From an uncultured Halomicronema sp. (lineage in GTDB: Bacteria > Cyanobacteriota > Cyanobacteriia > Phormidesmidales > Phormidesmidaceae), in NCBI GenBank assembly GCA_937897665.1, contig CALCPB010000575.1:1-5294 (forward strand): a DNA stretch of 5,294 nt. The letters are read 5' to 3'. Below the pieces are notes generated by a model that made no database searches, was not told where the DNA came from, and saw only the letters and a list, made by a program, of their open reading frames with translations. Of the stretch, positions 1 to 5,294 are shown in pieces (position 1 is the first letter of the stretch; every line of letters starts with the position of its first letter). The translations under genes and the position numbers were made by a program.

Positions 1-1522
<1,522 letters not shown>

Positions 1523-1539
1523 TCACAACATGATTTGAA

Positions 1540-1617
1540 TTTATAGTAGCTTTCAAACACGCAAAATAACCAGACTCTAAAAAACTTTATTTTATAGATT
1601 TTTTCCTATCAAATCAA
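1540..1617 (-). promoter_or_regulatory. Candidate katG promoter region (two weak -10 boxes)
   Basis: On the minus strand there are two TATAAA hexamers, at 1540-1545 and 1591-1596. The first would place a start site about 110 bases before the katG ATG, but its -35 region (TATTTT at 17-base spacing) is poor. The second has TTGATT at 1612-1617 with a 15-base spacer, which is short. In such AT-rich DNA both could occur by chance. katG is often controlled by peroxide-sensing regulators, but I see no recognisable PerR or OxyR site. Confidence 0.25.
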
Positions 1618-1653
1618 AACCAATAGAACCCACCATATCTCTTTTCACAAATA

Positions 1654-1681
1654 ATTTTTATAGGGAAAACCCTATAAAAAT
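1654..1681. repeat. Perfect 28-bp hairpin palindrome upstream of katG
   Basis: Arms ATTTTTATAGGG (1654-1665) and CCCTATAAAAAT (1670-1681) are perfect 12-base complements around an AAAA loop. It lies about 235 bp upstream of the katG ATG. There is no T-run clearly outside the stem on either strand, so it is not a standard terminator. The two-fold symmetry would suit a dimeric repressor's operator or a cruciform. The regulator, if any, is unknown, and it matches no Fur or PerR consensus I know. Confidence 0.55.
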
Positions 1682-1738
1682 AAACTCGAATAGCGGCATT
1701 TTCAGCATTTTGATACTTCTTTGAGTGGTTCTGATGAG

Positions 1739-1766
1739 AGTCGCACAGCTCCTGAGACGTGCGACT
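1739..1766. repeat. GC-rich hairpin 1 in the katG upstream gap
   Basis: AGTCGCAC (1739-1746) and GTGCGACT (1759-1766) are perfect 8-base inverted arms around a 12-base loop. No T-run follows on either strand. It lies 24 bp from a second, stronger hairpin, inside a short GC-richer island within AT-rich DNA. Confidence 0.5.
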
Positions 1767-1789
1767 TCAGCCAAAATCAATTGCCAGCG

Positions 1790-1820
1790 CGATGCTTGCC
1801 CTGTGGCAGAGCAAGCATCG
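1790..1820. repeat. GC-rich hairpin 2, adjoining a HIP1 site
   Basis: CGATGCTTGC (1790-1799) pairs perfectly with GCAAGCATCG (1811-1820). After one C/A mismatch the stem continues with CTG/CAG around a TGG loop, giving 13 base pairs in all. It is followed at once by GCGATCGC at 1821-1828. There is no T-run, so a terminator is unlikely. It resembles the small palindromic repeats dispersed in cyanobacterial genomes, or part of a structured RNA; neither can be settled from this window. Confidence 0.5.
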
Positions 1821-1828
1821 GCGATCGC

Positions 1829-2159
1829 GAATCATTTCAATCAAATGAGTCTACTGACTTCCTCAAATCTCTACAGAAATCTGATTCACAACAGACCAAC
1901 TTGCATCAAGACAGACTCAGTGACATTAGGATATTCGGTTTCAAACCAAGAATTAATTGACTCTATTGATTATGCTTAAGTCTATTGTGCGAAATTTACT
2001 TCTTTCTCAAACATCTTTATCAAGAGTTTCTAATCGGCAGGTTTTTATTTTTGATTTTGAAAGTTCAATTTCATGAATCTGAAATCTAAACCTTAATCCA
2101 AAAGCATCAATTCACTAATCGAGACTAGCTTTCAGCTGGCAGCTCACTGTTTTCAGTCA
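1829..2159. other. AT-rich intergenic stretch with nothing recognised
   Basis: About 330 bp of low-GC DNA between the hairpin island and the stop of the XRE gene. It contains only the tails of two short overlapping plus-strand frames that look non-coding. No tRNA, repeat array or convincing terminator was seen. It is downstream of the XRE gene and upstream of katG, so katG long-range promoter elements could lie here, but none is visible. Confidence 0.5.
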
Positions 2160-2462
2160 TTACGTTTGCTCAGGCTTACAGGGATGCACTTGAAACTCGA
2201 CCACCCATCCCAAGCGATTAAACAGCTGAATTAATTTGTCGATCGTAAACCGATTGAAGTGACAATTAAATAGGTGCGATACCTCAGGCTGCTGAATCGC
2301 CAGCAAGGTTGAGAGTTCTCTTTGCTTTAGCCTAGTTTTGATTAGAATTGTCCGTAATTCATGTCCTAACTCTGTTCGCAGATCTAAGTCAATCTGGTCA
2401 CAGCATGCTGGCGTCAGGCTAGGCACATTGCCTAAGCTAAAACCACTCTGCTCTTGTTTCAT
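2160..2462 (-). CDS. XRE-family, HigA2-like helix-turn-helix protein (orphan antitoxin-like regulator)
   Basis: A small DNA-binding protein, 100 residues from the ATG at 2460-2462. The C-terminal two thirds reads as a HigA2-like XRE domain: LRTILIKTRLKQRELSTLLA forms the first helices, IQQPEVSHLFN is the turn and recognition helix, and FTIDKLIQLFNRLGWVVEFQV is the closing helix plus beta strand typical of this group. Such proteins are usually antitoxins of HigBA/RelE-type pairs that repress their own operon, but no toxin frame is seen within the flanking gaps, so it appears to be an orphan regulator. The start is uncertain. The frame stays open upstream, with an ATG at 2507, a TTG at 2525 preceded by AGGAG five bases away, and a TTG at 2558. 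The 2462 ATG best fits family length but has no Shine-Dalgarno. The extra N-terminal residues of the longer forms do not look like family sequence. The gene follows fumC on the same strand, 146-243 bp after its stop, so co-transcription is possible but not shown. Confidence 0.8.
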   Translation of the reverse strand: MKQEQSGFSLGNVPSLTPACCDQIDLDLRTELGHELRTILIKTRLKQRELSTLLAIQQPEVSHLFNCHFNRFTIDKLIQLFNRLGWVVEFQVHPCKPEQT

Positions 2463-2530
2463 GACGTTTTTTGTCCAGTGTTTGAACAACCCAATGCTTA
2501 ACGGCATGGCCGCAGTCAGTCTCAAAGCGA

Positions 2531-2535
2531 CTCCT
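2531..2535 (-). promoter_or_regulatory. Possible Shine-Dalgarno for a longer form of the XRE gene
   Basis: On the minus strand this reads AGGAG, five bases before a TTG (2523-2525) in frame with the XRE protein. If used, the product would be 121 residues. The spacing is ideal, but a TTG start and the extra N-terminus are less typical of the family, so the choice between this and the ATG at 2462 is open. Confidence 0.35.
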
Positions 2536-2595
2536 GCTGATAGAGAGAGACCGGTCAAACTAGAGCCTCTCTTTTATTAAGCCTGCTTCTATCTA

Positions 2596-2606
2596 AGAAT
2601 AATTCT
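2596..2606. promoter_or_regulatory. Small palindrome upstream of the XRE gene, possible operator
   Basis: AGAATAATTCT is a perfect odd palindrome (AGAAT-A-ATTCT). It lies in the AT-rich part of the gap between fumC and the XRE gene, close to TATATT/TTATTC-like -10 candidates on the minus strand. XRE antitoxin-like proteins often bind short palindromes at their own promoter, hence the suggestion. An 11-bp palindrome in AT-rich DNA can also be chance. Confidence 0.25.
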
Positions 2607-2704
2607 AATATAGGGGCAAGGCAATGAGTATATTGGCTTATTCATTCTCAGTAGGTCGAATTTTGCCGGCAGGTTGCCCCCAGCGATCGGGCGGGCATGC
2701 CCCG

Positions 2705-4093
2705 TTATTGGGGATGCGTCATGGCTTCGGGACGGACATAGTGGTCAAACTCGTCGCCAGAGAGGAAGCCGAGTTCAAGGCAGGCGACTCTTAGGGTTGT
2801 ATTTTCGGCATAGGCTTTTTTCGCGACCTGAGCGGCTTTGTCGTAGCCGATCACAGGATTCAGCGCCGTCACTAGCATCAAAGAGTTTTTGAGAAAGTGC
2901 TGCATCTGGTCGCGATTGGGTTCGAGCCCGACGCCCAGATGATCGGTAAAGGTGCGGCAGGCGTCGGTTAGTAGCCGCACTGAATGCAACAAATTGTGAA
3001 TCATCACCGGCTTGAACACGTTGAGTTCAAAGTTGCCCTGACTCCCCGCAAAGGCGATCGCGGCATCGTTGCCCATCACCTGCACACACACCATCGTCAT
3101 GGCTTCGCACTGAGTGGGGTTCACCTTGCCCGGCATGATTGAAGAACCCGGCTCATTCACAGGGAGCTGCAGTTCACCCAGGCCACAGCGTGGCCCTGAG
3201 CCCAGCCAGCGCAAATCATTGGCAATTTTCATCAGGGCGGTGGCAAGAGTTTTGAGCGCACCGCTGGCAGCAACGATGCCGTCGTGGGCGGCGAGTACCG
3301 CAAACTTATTGGGGGCTGAGATAAAGGGCAGCTGCGTGTAGTGGGCAATCTCAGCGGCGGCTTTGGCAGCAAAGTCAGGGTGGGTATTGAGCCCAGTGCC
3401 GATCGCCGTTCCCCCCAAGGCCAACTCATACAGCTCGGGCAGGCTGGCGGCAATTCGGTGAAGGGCTTGATCAAGCTGGGCCACATAGCCGGAAAACTCT
3501 TGACCCAAGGTGAGGGGCACGGCATCCATTAGGTGGGTGCGACCAATTTTAATGATGCTGTCAAAGGCTTGCGCTTTGGTTGCCAGCGCCTCACGCAGAC
3601 GGCGTACAGAGGGCTGCAGTTGGTGCACGATTTGCTCCACCGCCGCAATGTGCATCGCGGTCGGAAAGGTGTCGTTAGAAGATTGTCCCAGGTTGACCTG
3701 GTCGTTGGGATGAATCGGCGTTTTGCTGCCCAAGACGCCACCGCTGAGTTCGATCGCGCGATTGGCAATCACCTCGTTGACGTTCATGTTGGTTTGGGTG
3801 CCGCTGCCGGTCTGCCACACCCGTAGGGGAAAGTGATCGTCGAGCTGTCCGGCAATCACCTCATCGGCGGCCTGCACAATCAGCCCCGCTTTATCAACCG
3901 TCAACTGGCCGAGGGCGCAGTTGGTAACCGCTGCCGTCCGCTTGAGAATGCCAAAGGCGCGAATCAATTCGCGGGGCATGACGTCATCACCAATGTCGAA
4001 ATGGTGGAGCGATCGCTGCGTCTGCGCCCCCCAATAGCGATCGCTGGGGACTTCTACCTGTCCCATGCTGTCTGTTTCGATTCGGCTCGTCAT
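2705..4093 (-). CDS. fumC: Class II fumarate hydratase (fumarase C)
   Basis: Fumarase C reversibly hydrates fumarate to L-malate in the cytosolic TCA cycle; in cyanobacteria it also recycles fumarate from purine and arginine synthesis. The 462-residue length matches class II fumarases. Motifs in order: [16 protein letters not shown] (93-108, substrate contacts), [20 protein letters not shown] (128-147), [16 protein letters not shown] (184-199, with catalytic-base His187), and the superfamily signature [11 protein letters not shown] (316-326, with the catalytic serine at 317/318, Lys323 and Asn325). The enzyme class forms homotetramers and needs no iron-sulphur cluster. The ATG at 4091-4093 gives the usual N-terminus (RIETDSMG). 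The Shine-Dalgarno is weak (GGGA in GGCGGGAAAAATC). The related aspartase shares the signature, but the overall sequence reads as FumC. The gene ends with TAA 146 bp or more before the XRE gene. Its upstream side is only about 40 bp from a MITE-like element. Nothing is missing or broken. Confidence 0.97.
   Translation of the reverse strand: MTSRIETDSMGQVEVPSDRYWGAQTQRSLHHFDIGDDVMPRELIRAFGILKRTAAVTNCALGQLTVDKAGLIVQAADEVIAGQLDDHFPLRVWQTGSGTQTNMNVNEVIANRAIELSGGVLGSKTPIHPNDQVNLGQSSNDTFPTAMHIAAVEQIVHQLQPSVRRLREALATKAQAFDSIIKIGRTHLMDAVPLTLGQEFSGYVAQLDQALHRIAASLPELYELALGGTAIGTGLNTHPDFAAKAAAEIAHYTQLPFISAPNKFAVLAAHDGIVAASGALKTLATALMKIANDLRWLGSGPRCGLGELQLPVNEPGSSIMPGKVNPTQCEAMTMVCVQVMGNDAAIAFAGSQGNFELNVFKPVMIHNLLHSVRLLTDACRTFTDHLGVGLEPNRDQMQHFLKNSLMLVTALNPVIGYDKAAQVAKKAYAENTTLRVACLELGFLSGDEFDHYVRPEAMTHPQ
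4009..4044. repeat. Two HIP1 octamers (GCGATCGC) near the 5' end of fumC
   Basis: GCGATCGC occurs at 4009-4016 and 4037-4044. Further copies are at 773-780 (in katG), 1821-1828 (next to hairpin 2) and 3054-3061 (in fumC). Five copies in 5.3 kb is far above chance for an 8-mer and is the main evidence that the DNA is cyanobacterial. The copies in genes are tolerated within conserved coding sequence. Confidence 0.9.
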
Positions 4094-4123
4094 GATTTTT
4101 CCCGCCGCTTCTGCACATCCAAA

Positions 4124-4136
4124 ACGCTAACAGTAA
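4124..4136. repeat. Left copy of a 13-bp direct repeat flanking the MITE-like element
   Basis: ACGCTAACAGTAA here and ACGTTAACAGTAA at 4306-4318 agree at 12 of 13 positions. They lie at the two ends of the palindromic element and partly overlap its terminal inverted repeats. They could be a target-site duplication or part of the element's ends; a single copy cannot decide. Confidence 0.45.
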
Positions 4137-4311
4137 CCTGAGTTCGGGATAAGACTGACAAGGGATCTGCGGGTAGTTGGAGGGCCAAATCCCCTCCTAG
4201 GAGGGGTGTCCGCAGGACGGGGTGGGTTTCTCCGACGGCTTGAACCCACCCCATCAGCCCCTCCCAAGGAGGGGAAAGTAACCGATTTTGCCTTAACCCG
4301 AACTGACGTTA
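4134..4311. mobile_element. MITE-like palindromic repeat element, about 178 bp
   Basis: The ends are imperfect terminal inverted repeats: TAACCTGAGTTCGGGATAAG (4134-4153) and the complement of 4292-4311, matching at 17 of 20 positions with an uninterrupted AGTTCGGG core. Inside is a chain of hairpins: the perfect 16-bp palindrome CCCCTCCTAGGAGGGG (4191-4206); GTCC/GGAC (4208-4218); GGGGTGGGTT with AACCCACCCC (4219-4228 and 4243-4252); and CCCCTCC/GGAGGGG (4258-4274). The outer C-rich arm also pairs with the last G-rich arm, so the whole unit can fold into one long stem. There is no coding frame. This build is that of a non-autonomous miniature inverted-repeat element, and similar C/G-rich palindromic units are common in cyanobacterial genomes. 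It sits between the divergent fumC and lexA-like genes, so its hairpins could also act as a bidirectional transcription barrier. Confidence 0.65.
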
Positions 4312-4318
4312 ACAGTAA
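4306..4318. repeat. Right copy of the 13-bp direct repeat
   Basis: ACGTTAACAGTAA, the partner of 4124-4136 with one difference (T for C at the fourth base). It overlaps the outer bases of the right terminal inverted repeat by six bases. Confidence 0.45.
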
Positions 4319-4406
4319 AGGGGCTAAGAGGCTGAACTACTGACAGAATTCGTGAAGATTGCAAAGAAAGCGTTAATCGTATAAAACCTCTTCAATACAT
4401 ATGAAC

Positions 4407-4412
4407 TATAAT
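4407..4412 (+). promoter_or_regulatory. Candidate -10 box of the lexA-like gene
   Basis: A perfect TATAAT 44 bp before the ATG at 4457, implying a leader of roughly 38 bases. No good -35 hexamer stands 16-18 bp upstream. A second, weaker option is TTGCAA (4359-4364) with TATAAA (4380-4385), but its spacer is only 15. No cyanobacterial SOS box of the GTAC-N-GTWC kind was seen in 4312-4456, so self-repression by LexA is not evident here. Confidence 0.4.
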
Positions 4413-4456
4413 GATGTTTGGTGCCTCGGGCTTCCGCTCTTTACAGAGATCTCATT

Positions 4457-5095
4457 ATGTCTTCTCTGACCCGTCGCAACATAGAGATTCTGAAATGGAT
4501 TCAAGAGTTTTGTGAGCGTAATCAGTTTTTCCCCACCTACAGAGAAATCCAACGGGGGTTCAGTTACAAATCTGTCTCGTCGGTGCAGAACCGAGTACGA
4601 ACGTTAAAAAAGCTCGGCTTTATTGTGAATGACTCCCACAAAGCGAGAACGCTCAGGTTAGCAGCGTTCGAGCACTCGCCAGCACCAGAACCCCAAGGCA
4701 TTGCCATTCGAGGGGTGATTGCCGCTGGCGGATTCGTCGAAACTTTTACTGATGTCAAGGCTTAGTACATTCCTCGTGAGTCGTTCTGTCAAGCTTCTCG
4801 TGGTTGCGAGCGATTTGCCTTACGAGTTAGAGGTGACAGTATGATCGGTGCCAACATCCTCCACGATGATGTGGTCATTTTAGACAAGAGAACTGACCTC
4901 AATTACGTCAAAGATAGAACGATTGTGGCGGCTCGTCTTAAAGATGAAAATCAAACTACGCTAAAGCGATGGCATGAAAACAACAGTCAGGTTTCCTTGA
5001 TCCCAGAGACCCCCGATTACCCTACTATCCAAGTCAAGCGAGACGATGTTCTGATTGAGGGGATTTACGCTGGGCTCGTTCGAGGCATCATCTAG
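4457..5095 (+). pseudogene. lexA-like: LexA-like repressor/autoprotease interrupted by one in-frame TAG
   Basis: LexA family proteins repress SOS or other genes and switch off by cutting themselves; some cyanobacterial LexA proteins respond to redox or carbon status instead. Numbering from the ATG at 4457, residues 1-68 form the winged helix-turn-helix (SLTRRNIEILKWIQEF, FPTYREIQRGFSYKSVSSVQ, then KARTLRL). The self-cleavage bond is probably Ala90-Gly91 in GVIAAGGFVE. Codon 103 (4763-4765) is TAG. The same frame then continues through the peptidase S24 domain: FALRVRGDSM with catalytic Ser128, TTLKRW with catalytic Lys170, and the closing IEGIYAGLVRG, ending at TAG 5093-5095. If TAG were read as an amino acid the protein would be 212 residues, normal for LexA. 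No other defect is visible. The options are a recent nonsense mutation, amber readthrough, or a sequencing error. No ATG, GTG or TTG lies between the TAG and the ATG at 4841, and a restart there would lose Ser128. A TTG at 4418 in the same frame is a less likely start. Confidence 0.85.
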
Positions 5096-5137
5096 GCTGG
5101 ATCACTTGACCTAGAGGCAAACAAGTCGCTGGGTGAA

Positions 5138-5294
5138 ATGCTTAGCAAGACTCAGACCACTGAAGGTTCCGCCAAACTCCGAACTCTGAATGCTCAAAAA
5201 ATTGCGATGATCGCTACAGATTGCAGTCAAGCCTACGGAGCCTCTCCCTGCAAAAACTGCTCTGCCAGTTGCTTTTTCGCCAGGTACCCCAAGG
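5138..5294 (+). CDS. Unrecognised cysteine-rich protein, N-terminal part (cut by right window edge)
   Basis: The frame is open from the ATG at 5138 to the window end, giving 52 codons. The N-terminus is polar (MLSKTQTTEGSAKLRTLNAQ), followed by a compact cysteine cluster at residues 29-45: TDCSQAYGASPCKNCSASC, with Cys29, 38, 41 and 45. The C-x2-C-x3-C core could bind zinc or an iron-sulphur cluster, but I do not recognise the family and assign no function. The start has only a weak GGTG before it. It lies 42 bp after the lexA-like stop, in the same frame and on the same strand, so co-transcription with lexA is plausible. Being short and partial, it could still be a chance frame, though the cysteine spacing argues for a real protein. 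Confidence 0.5.
   Translation, partial: MLSKTQTTEGSAKLRTLNAQKIAMIATDCSQAYGASPCKNCSASCFFARYPK

Noticed and set aside
1721..1979. Two overlapping plus-strand frames of 79 and 84 codons in the katG upstream gap
   Set aside because: They occupy the same DNA in different frames, span both hairpins, have no ribosome binding site and show no recognisable domain. Non-coding DNA is the simpler reading, though a degraded gene cannot be excluded.
2693..2702. Palindrome GGGCATGCCC just after fumC, as a terminator
   Set aside because: There is no loop between the arms and no T-run on the minus strand. Nearby GC-rich pairings are short and ambiguous.
3833..4141. Plus-strand frame of 102 codons over the fumC 5' end
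   Set aside because: Antisense shadow of fumC with no ribosome binding site or domain; the other short frames within fumC are likewise shadows.
4312..4456. SOS box search upstream of the lexA-like gene
   Set aside because: No GTAC-N-GTWC type site found. AGTAC occurs only at the amber codon (4764-4768) inside the gene, without the second half-site.
4841..5095. Separate 84-residue gene starting at the ATG at 4841
   Set aside because: It is in frame with the lexA-like N-terminus and begins one codon after the catalytic serine, so it would be a dead fragment. It is the C-terminal part of the interrupted gene.
5091..5115. Inverted repeat TCTAGG/CCTAGA at the lexA-like stop, as a terminator
   Set aside because: Only six base pairs around a 13-base loop and no T-run after it.

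Overview
The window looks like chromosomal DNA of a cyanobacterium. It carries five copies of the octamer GCGATCGC (HIP1, the highly iterated palindrome typical of cyanobacterial genomes), a class II fumarase, a bifunctional catalase-peroxidase, and a LexA-type regulator whose 'AAGGFVE' cleavage region looks cyanobacterial to me. The genus cannot be named from this alone.

Layout, left to right. (1) Positions 1-1420, minus strand: the first 473 residues of the catalase-peroxidase KatG; its C-terminal part lies beyond the left edge. (2) Positions 1421-2159: a long AT-rich stretch with no convincing gene. It holds the katG ribosome binding site, weak promoter candidates, a perfect 28-bp hairpin-forming palindrome, and two GC-rich hairpins close together. 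(3) Positions 2160-2462 (possibly to 2525 or 2558), minus strand: a small XRE/HigA2-like DNA-binding protein with no toxin gene beside it. (4) Positions 2705-4093, minus strand: complete fumC. (5) Positions 4134-4311: a short palindromic, MITE-like element with terminal inverted repeats and several internal hairpins, sitting between fumC and the divergently read next gene. (6) Positions 4457-5095, plus strand: a LexA-like regulator/autoprotease whose frame is cut by a single TAG codon just after the self-cleavage region, while the downstream catalytic serine and lysine are intact. (7) Positions 5138-5294, plus strand: the start of an unrecognised cysteine-rich protein that runs off the right edge, in the same frame as the lexA-like gene.

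Functionally this is mostly a housekeeping and stress set: peroxide removal (KatG), a TCA-cycle enzyme (FumC) and a damage- or redox-type regulator (LexA-like). There is no sign that they form one operon. katG, the XRE gene and fumC share a strand but are separated by 146 bp or more, and the lexA-like gene points the other way. The parts most worth a second look are the amber-interrupted lexA-like gene with its in-frame cysteine-rich neighbour, the MITE-like insertion, and the structured katG upstream region. I did not find a clear new multi-gene system.
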